The notes: a model not told the origin generated them from the sequence alone. Positions 24,742 to 34,531 are shown, counted from the first letter of the stretch. The stretch: 64,000 bases of DNA from Methanobacterium sp. (GCF_038562635.1 NZ_JBCFBO010000002.1:485973-549972); one strand, 5' to 3'. Made by a program: numbers and translations.

Positions 24742-25179
24742 TTAATATTTAGCAAGTTCAGGAATATCTTTTTTAACGATGTTTGATGCTTTGTCAACAA
24801 AGGATTTTCCTTCAGGAGTTATGATTCTTCCTTCTTTTATTTTGGCAATGAATCCAGCATCTTCAAGTTGATGTAAAGCTGTTCTTATTACAGAACCGCT
24901 GCCTTTCCTGAATTTTTCTGGTTCGCATCCTCTATCTTTTTTTCCACCATAATAGGATCTTAAACTGTTCAGTCCAACAGGGCCATCAATGTACACCTTT
25001 CTTAAGATTGATGCACATCTTGTGTACCACCAGTCTGCATCTTCAGGCCTTCTTTCTTTGTGAACTCCGGTTTTAACAAATTTTGCCCATTCTGGCGCGT
25101 TTATACTTTTATTTTCATTTAAATCCTTTGCAATTGCACTTATAAGCAAATCTGCAGGAACATCATAAACTGTAGTCAT
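24742..25179 (-). CDS. rps19e: Ribosomal protein S19e
   Basis: 145 residues, normal. MTTVYDVPADLLISAIAKDL, PEWAKFVKTGVHKERRPEDA, DWWYTRCASILRKVYIDGPV and GSVIRTALHQLEDAGFI are the winged-helix-like S19e blocks. It is a small-subunit protein shared with eukaryotes, needed for small-subunit maturation. It follows the YhbY-like gene closely. Confidence 0.96.
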   Translation of the reverse strand: MTTVYDVPADLLISAIAKDLNENKSINAPEWAKFVKTGVHKERRPEDADWWYTRCASILRKVYIDGPVGLNSLRSYYGGKKDRGCEPEKFRKGSGSVIRTALHQLEDAGFIAKIKEGRIITPEGKSFVDKASNIVKKDIPELAKY

Positions 25180-25194
25180 ATTTAGCCTCCTAAT

Positions 25195-25458
25195 TTACCT
25201 GTTTTTTTTATAAATTACAGCAACGTTACCTCTTAAATCAACAAGTTTAGACTTTGATTTTTCGGTTATCTCAGTTATATAATTTTGTTTTTCTGAGGAT
25301 ATAGTTTTTGAAAATTTCACTTTAATTACTTCGTGAGCTTTAAGCTGTCTTTTTATTTCATCAATAACATTTTCATTTATTCCAGATTTTCCAATATTTA
25401 GTGTGAATGTTGAAAGTGATCTATTCATTAATTCCTTCTTTGATAATGTGGGACTCAA
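25195..25458 (-). CDS. YhbY/CRM-domain RNA-binding protein
   Basis: 87 residues forming one CRM domain: LSKKELMNRSLSTFTLNIGK, then SGINENVIDEIKRQLKAHEV, IKVKF and KLVDLRGNVAVIYKKNR. The GxxG-like loop NIGKSGI is present. The family binds pre-ribosomal particles and group II introns. The longer start at 25458 overlaps rnp4 by 38 nt but is needed for the first CRM helix; an internal ATG at 25428 would remove it. Function in ribosome maturation is inferred from family and context. Confidence 0.9.
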   Translation of the reverse strand: MSPTLSKKELMNRSLSTFTLNIGKSGINENVIDEIKRQLKAHEVIKVKFSKTISSEKQNYITEITEKSKSKLVDLRGNVAVIYKKNR

Positions 25459-25792
25459 CTCTTCTCCTCCTTTTATCTTTCTGCTCTCTTATATATGGAA
25501 GGGTTACTACATTTCCACATTCAAGGCATTTTATAATAACACATGAATTTTTCAACCGGATTTGACAATTTTCTCCGGGTTTCAGGAATTTATAACATTT
25601 TTTACAGAATCTTCTCTTCCAGATTCGCGGCATTCTTATATTATATTTTGTTGCAATGTTTCTTGCCATTTCTACATAGCGATCTGACCGGTGTGGATGA
25701 GTACTGTACGATTCTTCTGCAAGTTTAAACAGGATATCTATTCTTTCTTCTGCTATTTTCAGCATCCATCTTGGTCTTCTTCCCCTTCTCAA
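25421..25792 (-). CDS. rnp4: RNase P protein component 4 (Rpr2/Rpp21)
   Basis: 123 residues from a TTG start at 25792, giving the conserved opening MRRGRRPRWMLKIAEERIDI; GAGG lies about 7 nt before. Four Cys form the zinc ribbon: RFCKKCYKFLKPGENC region and IIKCLECGNVV. It is a protein subunit of archaeal RNase P, maturing tRNA 5' ends. First gene of the translation cluster. A 15-bp perfect palindrome at 25803-25817 abuts its ribosome-binding site. Confidence 0.93.
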   Translation of the reverse strand: MRRGRRPRWMLKIAEERIDILFKLAEESYSTHPHRSDRYVEMARNIATKYNIRMPRIWKRRFCKKCYKFLKPGENCQIRLKNSCVIIKCLECGNVVTLPYIREQKDKRRRRVESHIIKEGINE

Positions 25793-26123
25793 AGTCTAGC
25801 CTCTAATGAGTCATTAGTTAATGTTAGAATATAGAAATGGATCTTAAGTTCTTGTGTAGGGTTGACTTGCTGAATCAATAATTAACACAGTGATTTACAA
25901 TTGAATCTGCATTATCCGTAATCCTAATACAACATATAATCTACTTAAGAATAATATTATAATTTATCTGGTATTCTATTTAAAAAGCTTTTCCCTCTAC
26001 TCTACAAAACTTTCAAACCTAAATGAAATTTGCAAAAAGGTGAATCAAAATATGGAATATCAAAAATGATTGATTAAAATCATAGGATTGAAATTAACTA
26101 TTTGATACACCATCAAATTGAAA
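25793..26123 (-). promoter_or_regulatory. Leader of the rnp4-ftsY cluster with perfect palindrome
   Basis: CTAATGA-G-TCATTAG (25803-25817) is a perfect 15-bp palindrome directly before the rnp4 Shine-Dalgarno GAGG. It could be an operator or an mRNA hairpin limiting initiation. The rest of the spacer is AT-rich and should hold the operon promoter; no gene seen. Confidence 0.45.
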
Positions 26124-26663
26124 TTATTTTAAATAATCCAGAAAATCCACATTTCCTACAGGAAAACTTTTATCGCCGTTTATCACATCGATTATCAAAT
26201 CTGCGACATGGTCCGGATGAATATCACTTGTATCTATTTCATTGACTTTATCGCCGTGAATTTCGAATGATTCATAGGAACATATATCAATAGCTTCAGC
26301 TTCAATATTTTCACGTATTTTAGCTGCTTTCCATCCTTTAATCTTCATACGGTCACGCAAAACATCAGGATTCGCTCTTAAGACAATTACAATATCTGAG
26401 TTTTCAAAAAGATGTGAAAGATGCCCTTCAACAACCACATGCTTGTCATGATCATCTATATTCTTAATTATCTTGGCTATCTCATTAAATAGAGCATCCA
26501 GGTCTACTATTTTGTATCCCCTCTCTTCATCAATTCCAGTATAAAGATGTTTTTCATCAACGAGTTCATTGATGTTAACAAGGCATGCATCTATTTTTTC
26601 TACAAGTATCGATGATACAGTAGTTTTTCCAACACCAGGCGTTCCTGTAATAAGGATTATCAT
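26124..26663 (-). CDS. Fap7-like adenylate kinase/NTPase
   Basis: 179 residues. Walker A GTPGVGKTT at residues 7-15; VVEGHLSHLF and LRANPDVLRDRMKIKGWKAA (the LID/NMP region) follow. Archaeal Fap7 (AK6-type) aids small-subunit rRNA maturation. A role as ordinary adenylate kinase is also possible. It is 8 nt downstream of thi4, so co-transcribed. The C-terminus is somewhat longer than the minimal family. Confidence 0.88.
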   Translation of the reverse strand: MIILITGTPGVGKTTVSSILVEKIDACLVNINELVDEKHLYTGIDEERGYKIVDLDALFNEIAKIIKNIDDHDKHVVVEGHLSHLFENSDIVIVLRANPDVLRDRMKIKGWKAAKIRENIEAEAIDICSYESFEIHGDKVNEIDTSDIHPDHVADLIIDVINGDKSFPVGNVDFLDYLK

Positions 26664-26671
26664 TTTTTCAT

Positions 26672-27451
26672 TTATTTTAATTTTTCAATTAATATTTCAG
26701 CTATTCTTTCTCCTGAAAGGAGCATTCCACCAAATATTGGACCCATCCTTGGAGATCCATAGACGGCATTTGCTGCCATTCCGGTGACATACAAACCAGG
26801 ATATACCTCTTTGGTGTTATCCATAAGAGCTTTTTCTCCAACTTCTGCCCACATTGGTTTTTCACCTATGATGGTACCTGTTTCAGTGTTGAGTTTTGGT
26901 CCTACTTTTTTCTCTACAACTTTTACAACTTCACAGTCGTGTCCAGTTGCATCGATTACTGCTTTAGTTCTTATGGTAAGCGGATCAACGTGTAATCTTC
27001 CCATTTCAACTGCACTCCAGTTCAAGACAAGACCCGCAACGTCTTTACTTTCTTTCATCATTACATCTTCAATGCTTATTAAATTAAAGATTTTAAGACC
27101 TGCTTGTGTTGCTTTAGAACACAATGTTGACACACATTCTACTGAATCAGCAACATAATAATCATCTTCATACTTTTGGGAGCCGATGCCAAATTCATCC
27201 AGAATTCTTTTACTTTCTTCCTGGACAACTATCTTATTGAACATCATACCGCCACCCCACATTCCGCCGCCGATGCTTAGTTTTCTCTCAAATAATGCAG
27301 CTTTAAAGCCTGCTTTTGCAAGGTAATATCCAGCTACAAGTCCTGATGGGCCTCCACCAACTATTGCAACGTCAATATCTGTGTAATCTATGAAATCTTC
27401 CATGAAACTTTCAATTATCGCCCGGGATATTTTTACGTCATCTAATTCCAT
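26672..27451 (-). CDS. thi4: Archaeal Thi4: ribose-1,5-bisphosphate/NAD-type thiazole synthase
   Basis: 259 residues. An FAD/NAD-binding GGGPSGLVAGYYLAKAG lies near residue 32 with GGGMWGGGMMFNKIVVQE after it. VIDATGHDCEVV and GSPRMGPIFGGMLLSGERIA are family blocks. At the position of the suicide Cys of yeast THI4 (Cys-Met-Asp-Pro) this protein has His (GRLHVDP). That marks the catalytic, sulfide-using form described for methanogens. It makes the thiazole part of thiamin. It lies upstream of the Fap7-like gene. Confidence 0.93.
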   Translation of the reverse strand: MELDDVKISRAIIESFMEDFIDYTDIDVAIVGGGPSGLVAGYYLAKAGFKAALFERKLSIGGGMWGGGMMFNKIVVQEESKRILDEFGIGSQKYEDDYYVADSVECVSTLCSKATQAGLKIFNLISIEDVMMKESKDVAGLVLNWSAVEMGRLHVDPLTIRTKAVIDATGHDCEVVKVVEKKVGPKLNTETGTIIGEKPMWAEVGEKALMDNTKEVYPGLYVTGMAANAVYGSPRMGPIFGGMLLSGERIAEILIEKLK

Positions 27452-27485
27452 TTTTTTTCACCACTGTTATCTAATTATTTGAGCT

Positions 27486-28583
27486 TTATTTCTTTTTAAC
27501 AATTATCCTTAAAACATCACCATCATTCATCACATGATCCAGTCCAACTTTTTGACCTTCAAATTTTACTGATGATCCCCAGACTTTTGCATGCCTGAAA
27601 TTCCTGACAAATTCACGGTGAAGTTTACCTGCCACGTCTTTCACTGTAGAACCTTTCCTCACAATAAGTGGTTCTTCATAATCTGCTTTTCTGCCTTGAG
27701 GTTTTAAATAAATACGGATAAGAGCTAACTTATTAAAAATTTCTCTTTTAAGTTCTTCAACATTAATTTGCTTGTTTGCAGATATAAATATTGCATCCGG
27801 CATCTGCGATTTAACTTCATTAAAATAATCTTCATCAATTAAATCTATCTTATTTACAACTTCTAACATTGGGATATAACGGCAGCTTACATCCATACTA
27901 TCAATAAACTGGTCTACAGTTACATCATCTCTTATAAGGACATCTGCACTGTGAATTCCATACTCATTCAGCACCGACCTTATGGTTTTTTCATCTATGT
28001 GTGTAAGTTTAACAGTAGAAGAAACTGTTAACCCTCCCATTTTTTTTGGTTTTACAGTGACATCAGATCGGGTTTCATTAGGCCTTATCCCTATATTTCT
28101 AAGTTCATCAGATATAACAGCTATATGCTGGGGGTTAAAAACATCGAGTATTATAAGTATCAGATCAGCGTTTCTTGCAACTGAAAGGATTTCCCTTCCA
28201 CGCCCTTTTCCTTTAGAAGCACCTGTTATTATTCCAGGAATATCAAATATCTGAATTTTAGCGCCTTCATACTCCATAACGCCTGGAACTATCTCTAATG
28301 TTGTAAATTCATATGCTCCAATTTTAGATTCAGCATTTGTAATATCGTTTAAAAGGGTTGATTTTCCAACCGATGGGAATCCTACCAGTACCACTGTCGC
28401 GTCCCCACTTTTTTTCACATGGAAACCTGACCCTTTGGTTCCTTTACTGCTTCTCTTTATAGACTCCTCCTTAAGCTGGGATAATTTAGCTTTAAGCTTA
28501 CCTATATGATGTGAAGTCGCCTTATTATACGGCGTTTTCTTAATTTCATCCTCAATCTGTTTAATTCTATCTTCAAGAGCCAT
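27486..28583 (-). CDS. DRG-family developmentally regulated GTP-binding protein
   Basis: 365 residues from the ATG at 28583 (GTGAG just upstream; a GTG three codons earlier is less likely). A helical N-terminus is followed by the G domain (GFPSVGKSTLLNDIT about 72, DIPGIITGASKGKGRGRE, and NKID), with a helical insert. The C-terminal TGS domain (about 285-365; RIYLKPQGRKADYEEPLIVR) ends in VLRIIVKK. DRGs bind ribosomes and help stalled translation in eukaryotes. Lies near thi4 on the same strand. Confidence 0.95.
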   Translation of the reverse strand: MALEDRIKQIEDEIKKTPYNKATSHHIGKLKAKLSQLKEESIKRSSKGTKGSGFHVKKSGDATVVLVGFPSVGKSTLLNDITNAESKIGAYEFTTLEIVPGVMEYEGAKIQIFDIPGIITGASKGKGRGREILSVARNADLILIILDVFNPQHIAVISDELRNIGIRPNETRSDVTVKPKKMGGLTVSSTVKLTHIDEKTIRSVLNEYGIHSADVLIRDDVTVDQFIDSMDVSCRYIPMLEVVNKIDLIDEDYFNEVKSQMPDAIFISANKQINVEELKREIFNKLALIRIYLKPQGRKADYEEPLIVRKGSTVKDVAGKLHREFVRNFRHAKVWGSSVKFEGQKVGLDHVMNDGDVLRIIVKKK

Positions 28584-28683
28584 AATTCTCACATAAAATT
28601 AGTTCAAGTTATAAAAATCATTATAAATACATAAAATACCTATTTACATATAATACTGCAAATATGACACATTTCATAAAATG

Positions 28684-28853
28684 ACAGTTCATTAAACGTT
28701 AACTATTAAATAGAATTACTATTAATAATTACTGTTAGCGTTTTCATTCTTAAAAATGTTTTTAATCATTTCATTTAAAATTACAGTTCCTTAAACATCA
28801 TTTAATTAAATATAGTTACTATTAGCTCTTTCATACTTAAAAATGTTTTCAGT
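28684..28853. repeat. Imperfect tandem repeat in the DRG-CBS intergenic region
   Basis: Two diverged copies share ACAGTTC-TTAAAC, AGAATTACTATTA or AGTTACTATTA, and TTTCAT-CTTAAAAATGTTTT in order (about 28684-28761 and 28785-28853). The surrounding 28593-28954 gap holds no gene. The CBS promoter should lie near 28925-28935 (TTTTTATACG). Confidence 0.4.
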
Positions 28854-28954
28854 TTCAGATCATATTACCACCATAGAAAGTAATAATAATTAGTTGAAAC
28901 TTAATATCAAGTGTTTGGGTAACATATTTTTATACGAGTTAATTAGGTGATACG

Positions 28955-29335
28955 ATGGATGTTAAAGAAATTATGGTAGAGGGAGTAGAAACCATAGATG
29001 AAGATGAAAATCTAGAAATTGCTTTAAAAAAATCTACAGAGGAAGGCGAAGGAGGAAGCCTTATAGTAGAACATGATGGAGAAGTAGTGGGAATAATTAC
29101 AACATGGGATGTTTTGGAAGAAATCGGTAATGACCGTAATTTAAAGGATATTAAAGTTCAAGATGCAATGGAAACACACCTTGTAACAATTCATACCGAT
29201 GATACAGTAGAGCATGCTGCCAAAGAAATGGTAGACCATGGTATCTGGAGATTACCAGTAGAAGAAGCTGGTCAAATCGTAGGTATTGTTAGTGCAACTG
29301 ATATTCTTGTAAATAGAATACGGAACATCATGTAA
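28955..29335 (+). CDS. Two-CBS-domain protein
   Basis: 126 residues made of a tandem pair of CBS motifs: MDVKEIMVEGVETIDEDENL ... VVGIITTWDVLEEIG and DIKVQDAMETHLVTIHTDDT ... IVGIVSATDILVNRI. A pair binds adenosyl ligands such as AMP, ATP or SAM. Stand-alone proteins of this type serve as energy or metabolite sensors, partner unknown. TAGGTGAT precedes the ATG. Monocistronic. Confidence 0.92.
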   Translation: MDVKEIMVEGVETIDEDENLEIALKKSTEEGEGGSLIVEHDGEVVGIITTWDVLEEIGNDRNLKDIKVQDAMETHLVTIHTDDTVEHAAKEMVDHGIWRLPVEEAGQIVGIVSATDILVNRIRNIM

Positions 29336-29416
29336 ATCCTAATTTAGTCAATAAATATCTATAAAAGCTCGAATTTCCTAATTATAAATTAATAAAAGGA
29401 ATTAGATCCACATGAC

Positions 29417-31789
29417 CTAATTCACGTTCCAAACTACATATCCCCCTACAGAATGTGCAAATTTGAATCTACTTAAACCTGCGCCATTTTCAAAGTACAA
29501 CCGTGTAAACATGGAATTTTCAAGTTCCCTGTTCATAGCCACAGCCAGGCAACTGTTATTGTCCATCGCTAAAAGTATGCTTATTTGGCTCTGATTAGAA
29601 ACAATTTGATTCATTACTATTTGATTATTTTTAATTACAATCAGCTTATGAGGTGCCATTATTTGAGTTTGATTATTCTGAGTGTAGGCCAATCCCGCAG
29701 TTATCTGAGTTCCATTTATCTGCGCAACAATACCATTTTGCGCATGAATCGCTACAGTACCATCTAATGAGCTGACAGATGCCTGCTGTGCAGAATAACC
29801 ATAACCCTGCCCAGTTCCATTTTGGAAATTCCAATTTCCAAATTCGGACCACACACCTGCCTTAATAATCATATCTGCACTTAATATAAGATTATATGGG
29901 GCAGGATTGGTAGGATGTGTATACTGTAACACATTTTGAGCCTGAACAGGAGTTAAATTGTAACTTTTTGTGAGTATAGTTTGGGCTGCCTGTTTATCAA
30001 CTGGTAAAATTTTGTTCAATATTTCAACACTTTTACCAGTATCATGCGTACAATTTTCAATGGTTGAAATACCCTCCTCACCGCTTGAAGTCAGCATCCT
30101 AAGTATTCCAACAGATAGATTTTCGTTGCTCGTTAACAGAGCCCTTCCAACCCAGTATGCACGAGGAGTATTTTGAGATCCGCCGTCAAACGTGACAGGC
30201 CTGTCCCCTACTGCAGTGAAAAAATGGCCAAAATCCCACCATGAAGTTAAAACCGTATTTGGGGGCGTGTTATCTTTAATCCATGTCAATAGTTCATACA
30301 TTGAATCATCCGCGCTTGGAATTATCTGATTTGAAAATGTATATGCTGTTGCTGCAGGTGAATATGCCACAACTGCAATTACAAATAAAATGGCCAGTGC
30401 AGAGTATCTGGTATCTTTTATGTATTCTTTGAAGTAAGGTACAAGTAAACCTATTAAAATTCCTGCACCTAATACTACTGGGACTGAAAAGTTTTCAATA
30501 AATCTTTGACCTTTGGTTAAAAGGTAACCCAATCCCAAAAGCCATATTGTAAATAAAATTGCGTATAAAAGGTAATTTTTTTTATCTTCTGTTATATGAG
30601 GATCCTCTACAGTATCCCTTTTTTCTTCAGCAACTTTTGCTCTTTTTTTAGACTTTCTTCTAGGTTTACTCTTCCTTTTTGGTGCTTTTACTTCTTTTGT
30701 ATGAGTATTCTGACTTAGTTTCAATAAAAGGAAAGGAACAACCATAATGCCCAGTATAAATGGTAATATTCCACCTACCCCATCTACAACATTCCAGAAT
30801 CCAGGAGTTAACATCTCTCTAACTGATAAATATACATTTGGATACGATGTTCCTTGAACTGAACTCTGTAATTGAGTAGCTTGAGAAATACTGGAAATAA
30901 TACCCGTAAATTCGGAGAATCCCATGATGATACCTACTAAAAGAAATCCTGTAACCGCAAATACTACCAGTGAAAAGAGTACCGGCTGATCTAGAAACCA
31001 TTTGAACTTATTAGGATACTCTTTAGATGGTTTAACTGTCTCCATTTTGAGAATATAATTTGAAATTAAAAGATATATAATCCCAGTACCTATCACAAGG
31101 TAAAACATATACCACCATTCTTGCCATGCCATTGAGTAAACAAGTACTGAAATAGCAGATAACATTATATAAATCGATCTAGTCTTGATATTCTTTGCAA
31201 GCGCACCTACAATAAAAAATCCGACAATCAGAATCGGGAATAGTACGGCAAACATGTCAGTGTCAAAAAATCCTGCAAATGTGTGGGAGAAATACCATGG
31301 CGCTAGACCAGCTAAAATTCCTGCAGTTATCCCCCCATAATCATTGGTAAGCCTCCTCACAAATAAATATGCAGGAATAACAGCCAGTGAAGCTACAAAC
31401 GGAGCCAACCATACAGCAATTCCATTTAAAGGCACATTTGAAAATGAATTCACCAGCTTATATGCAAACGCAGTGATATAAATAATAAGCGGGGGGTACT
31501 CTGCTGATCTACCTGACGGATAATAAGAATGCAAATCCCATGAAGTGCCATTTATTATTGTATCTCCAAGATAGCCATGGTTAAGATAGTCCTGAGTCAA
31601 TCGGTAGTTATAGTAAGAGTCCATTTCACTGAAGTATGGAAAACCGTTTTGATCTTCAAAATATGATTTATAATCATGAGGTACTCCAGATATAGATACT
31701 GCATCCATTCTAAGTAGAAATACAATTGAAAATAACAGGAGTATAATTAGTAATGGTTTAAGCTTGAATAAAGTTTCTTTTACATTCAT
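29417..31789 (-). CDS. aglB: Oligosaccharyltransferase AglB (STT3 family)
   Basis: 790 residues. About 13 transmembrane helices in the first 470, then an extracytoplasmic domain. The first external loop has the metal site EMDSYYNYRLTQDYL (Asp/Tyr) and later FFDTDMFAVLFP (DxD-like). The catalytic-domain signature is TSWWDFGHFF (about 512). It moves a lipid-linked glycan onto Asn of S-layer and other proteins. Odd: a Lys/Arg-rich cytosolic insert at about 368-398 (PKRKSKPRRKSKKRAK). Monocistronic, convergent with the CBS gene. Confidence 0.94.
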   Translation of the reverse strand: MNVKETLFKLKPLLIILLLFSIVFLLRMDAVSISGVPHDYKSYFEDQNGFPYFSEMDSYYNYRLTQDYLNHGYLGDTIINGTSWDLHSYYPSGRSAEYPPLIIYITAFAYKLVNSFSNVPLNGIAVWLAPFVASLAVIPAYLFVRRLTNDYGGITAGILAGLAPWYFSHTFAGFFDTDMFAVLFPILIVGFFIVGALAKNIKTRSIYIMLSAISVLVYSMAWQEWWYMFYLVIGTGIIYLLISNYILKMETVKPSKEYPNKFKWFLDQPVLFSLVVFAVTGFLLVGIIMGFSEFTGIISSISQATQLQSSVQGTSYPNVYLSVREMLTPGFWNVVDGVGGILPFILGIMVVPFLLLKLSQNTHTKEVKAPKRKSKPRRKSKKRAKVAEEKRDTVEDPHITEDKKNYLLYAILFTIWLLGLGYLLTKGQRFIENFSVPVVLGAGILIGLLVPYFKEYIKDTRYSALAILFVIAVVAYSPAATAYTFSNQIIPSADDSMYELLTWIKDNTPPNTVLTSWWDFGHFFTAVGDRPVTFDGGSQNTPRAYWVGRALLTSNENLSVGILRMLTSSGEEGISTIENCTHDTGKSVEILNKILPVDKQAAQTILTKSYNLTPVQAQNVLQYTHPTNPAPYNLILSADMIIKAGVWSEFGNWNFQNGTGQGYGYSAQQASVSSLDGTVAIHAQNGIVAQINGTQITAGLAYTQNNQTQIMAPHKLIVIKNNQIVMNQIVSNQSQISILLAMDNNSCLAVAMNRELENSMFTRLYFENGAGLSRFKFAHSVGGYVVWNVN

Positions 31790-32036
31790 ATGAATCCTCT
31801 AATTACTATGAGTGAATTTTATTATACTCAGTTTAGTTAGAGGTGTTTAAAAAGGTATAGATACTACGGCTTTTGTACTTTCTAAAACTTATTCCTATTT
31901 ATAAAAGCATCAAAGAATTAAAAGAATAAAATATAACAAAACAAGTCATTAAAAATAGTTTATAATGAAATAAACATCTGTAAAATCTATTTGAAAAAAT
32001 CAATGCAAAAAATGGAAAATAAACTAAATAATTTAA

Positions 32037-34172
32037 TTATTTAGCTTCCTGCTCCTCAACGGACTTGGTAAATCTGCATTTTGGGAACCCACTGCAGCCT
32101 ATAAATTCACCATAACGACCCATTCGCTTAATCAGATGCTCACCACACTGTGGACAAACACCAACAACTTCATTTGTTGATTCTTTACCATTTCTACCGC
32201 ATTTTGGGTCCAGACATGCTCTTTGGCGCGGTTTTCCAAATGATATCATTGGAAGCCCACATTTTTCACATTTGGTTTTAAGTACGTTGGTACCTCTAGG
32301 TATAGGGTAAGTTACCTTACATTTTGGATAAGCAGAACACCCCACAAATGTACCTTTGGTCCTGTAGGAATATTTCATAACAAGGTTACCACCGCATTTA
32401 CATTGACCTACAATTCTGCTTTCCTGGTAAGCCTCATACAGTTTTTCACCAATCTTAGATTTATTTTCATCAATATCGTCGAGAATAGATGAAAGTTCGA
32501 CTTTGGCTTCGTCTATAACGCTGTCTTTGGTAATTTTATCGGCCATTATATCTTCAAGTTCTGTTTCGAACTTTCTTGTAAGCTCCTCACTTGTTATATC
32601 TTCAGAATACTCTTTTAATGTATCTATAAGGTGTTCACCAAGTTCATTAACCTGTATCTTCTGACCTTCAATGTATTTTCTATCGTAGAGAATAGATATT
32701 ATATTTGCTCTGGTTGATTTAGTACCTAGACCTCTTTTCTCGAGTTCACGTATTAAAGAAGCTTGATTGTATCTTGCAGGTGGTTTTGTTTCCTTTTCTT
32801 CGCATAAAATTTCATTAACCTTTAATGTATCCCCTTTCTTAATGTCAGGGAATTTTTCATCTTCAATTTTTCTAAATGGATAATGTTCAAGCCATCCCAT
32901 TTTTGCCATTCTTTTCCTGCTGAATGAAAATTCCTGCGAATTAATATTTAATTTCGTTTTCATGGATTCTTGAAGTGCATCTTCTCCAAATACAGATATG
33001 AACCTGTAAACTATAAGTTCATACAGCTTCTGTTCATTTGTATCCAGCCCAGTAGGTAACGTACCTGTTGGGTGAATAGCAGGGTGTGCTTCATCTGTTT
33101 TTTTACCTTCATTTGGTTTTAAAGGTTTTTTGAGTGCATCTACATGCTTTTTGAACTCTGCATTTTTACTCAATTGTTTAAGTATCTTGTCGTATCCTAT
33201 ACTTTTTGGGAGTTTCTGTGAAGAAGTACGAGGATAAGAAGTATAACCTTCTGTATAAAGGTTTTGAGCAATTTGCTGGGTCCTTTTAGGGCTGAATCCA
33301 AATACTCCATACGCCTCTGACTGGAGACTTCCCAGATCGAAAGGAACTGGAGGTGTTCTTTTGTTTTCCCTTAAAGTAACATCTGTTACAACTGCATCTG
33401 CATTCCCACAGTCAGCTAAGATGCCGTCTGCTTCTTTCCTTTCAAATATTTTCCCTGCTTTATGATCAGCAATTATATCATCTTCAAGAGCAGCTTTTAT
33501 AAGCCAGTAAGGAATTGGTTTGAAGTTTTTAATCTCTTTTTCACGGTCAACCAGTATAGAAAGTGTTGGAGTTTGGACTCTACCTGCAGAAAGCTGAACA
33601 TACCTGGATGTAGCTTCCCTTACAGAATCAGTGAGATATTTGGATATATTAACCCCAAATAAAAAATCAAGTACGTGCCTTGCAATACCACTATCAACCT
33701 GATGAAAATCGATAGGTATTGGGTTTTCATAAGCTTTAACTATGTCTTCTTTGGTAAGGGTAGAAAATTTCATCCTTGTAGCTTTATCTATACTGTCTTC
33801 ACCACATGCATACTTCAATGCATTATATCCGATTACAGTTCCTTCTATATCGTAATCGCAAGCATGAACAAATTTATCAGCGCCTTTTGCAAGCTTTTTT
33901 ATGGCATCCACATAATTTTTAACATATTTTTTCTGTTTATCTTTATCATAAAGTGGAACCCAATCTATATCAAAAATTTTGTCCTGTCTTGAATTTGTAG
34001 GTGAAAGGGAGTATAAATGTCCTACCGCAGATAATACGGTTGTTTTTTTCCCATTTTCTTCAAATTCATAGTACGGAACCTTTTTATAGCTATTTTTAAT
34101 TGTATTTCTAGAAAGCGCATTAGCTATTTTCTCAGATGATTTTGGCTTTTCACAAATTATGACTTCATGCAT
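32037..34172 (-). CDS. topA: DNA topoisomerase I (type IA)
   Basis: 711 residues from the ATG at 34172 (MHEVIICEKPKSSEKIANAL, the usual archaeal start); an upstream start at 34196 adds eight residues of low quality. Toprim motifs CEKP and HACDYDIEGTVIG, the active-site Tyr region GYTSYPRTSSQKLP (about 310) and three C-terminal zinc ribbons (CKCGGNL..., CEKCGLPM..., CPQCGEHLIKRMGRYGEFIG) are present. It relaxes negative supercoils. Single gene. Confidence 0.95.
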   Translation of the reverse strand: MHEVIICEKPKSSEKIANALSRNTIKNSYKKVPYYEFEENGKKTTVLSAVGHLYSLSPTNSRQDKIFDIDWVPLYDKDKQKKYVKNYVDAIKKLAKGADKFVHACDYDIEGTVIGYNALKYACGEDSIDKATRMKFSTLTKEDIVKAYENPIPIDFHQVDSGIARHVLDFLFGVNISKYLTDSVREATSRYVQLSAGRVQTPTLSILVDREKEIKNFKPIPYWLIKAALEDDIIADHKAGKIFERKEADGILADCGNADAVVTDVTLRENKRTPPVPFDLGSLQSEAYGVFGFSPKRTQQIAQNLYTEGYTSYPRTSSQKLPKSIGYDKILKQLSKNAEFKKHVDALKKPLKPNEGKKTDEAHPAIHPTGTLPTGLDTNEQKLYELIVYRFISVFGEDALQESMKTKLNINSQEFSFSRKRMAKMGWLEHYPFRKIEDEKFPDIKKGDTLKVNEILCEEKETKPPARYNQASLIRELEKRGLGTKSTRANIISILYDRKYIEGQKIQVNELGEHLIDTLKEYSEDITSEELTRKFETELEDIMADKITKDSVIDEAKVELSSILDDIDENKSKIGEKLYEAYQESRIVGQCKCGGNLVMKYSYRTKGTFVGCSAYPKCKVTYPIPRGTNVLKTKCEKCGLPMISFGKPRQRACLDPKCGRNGKESTNEVVGVCPQCGEHLIKRMGRYGEFIGCSGFPKCRFTKSVEEQEAK

Positions 34173-34531
34173 GATATCACTCAAAATAGTACTCAAATAA
34201 CATTTTATATTATATGTATTATTATATTATATTGATTTAATTATTCTTAATATTAAGATAAATATATGTAATAATCATCTTATTTAATTCTATGATCTAT
34301 TAATATAGTAACCTTCGCATATTTAAAGACATATCCAATTTATTTAATTATGAAATTTTTATATTTCAAGTCATGTAAAATAGTTAAATACTTCTTATTC
34401 AAGATTTAAATGATATACATCAAGTAAATTATATTTAAATTCATGAAATAATTAAACCCTGATTTTCAAGCAATGTACTCATAATCTTTTTCTACTACAT
34501 ATTGATATTATTAGATACAAAGGAGATTAAA
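34173..34531. other. Divergent intergenic region topA-phosphoesterase
   Basis: AT-rich, with several TATA-like stretches and a short palindrome CTTAATATTAAG near 34248-34259. It should carry both promoters. No gene is seen. Confidence 0.4.
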
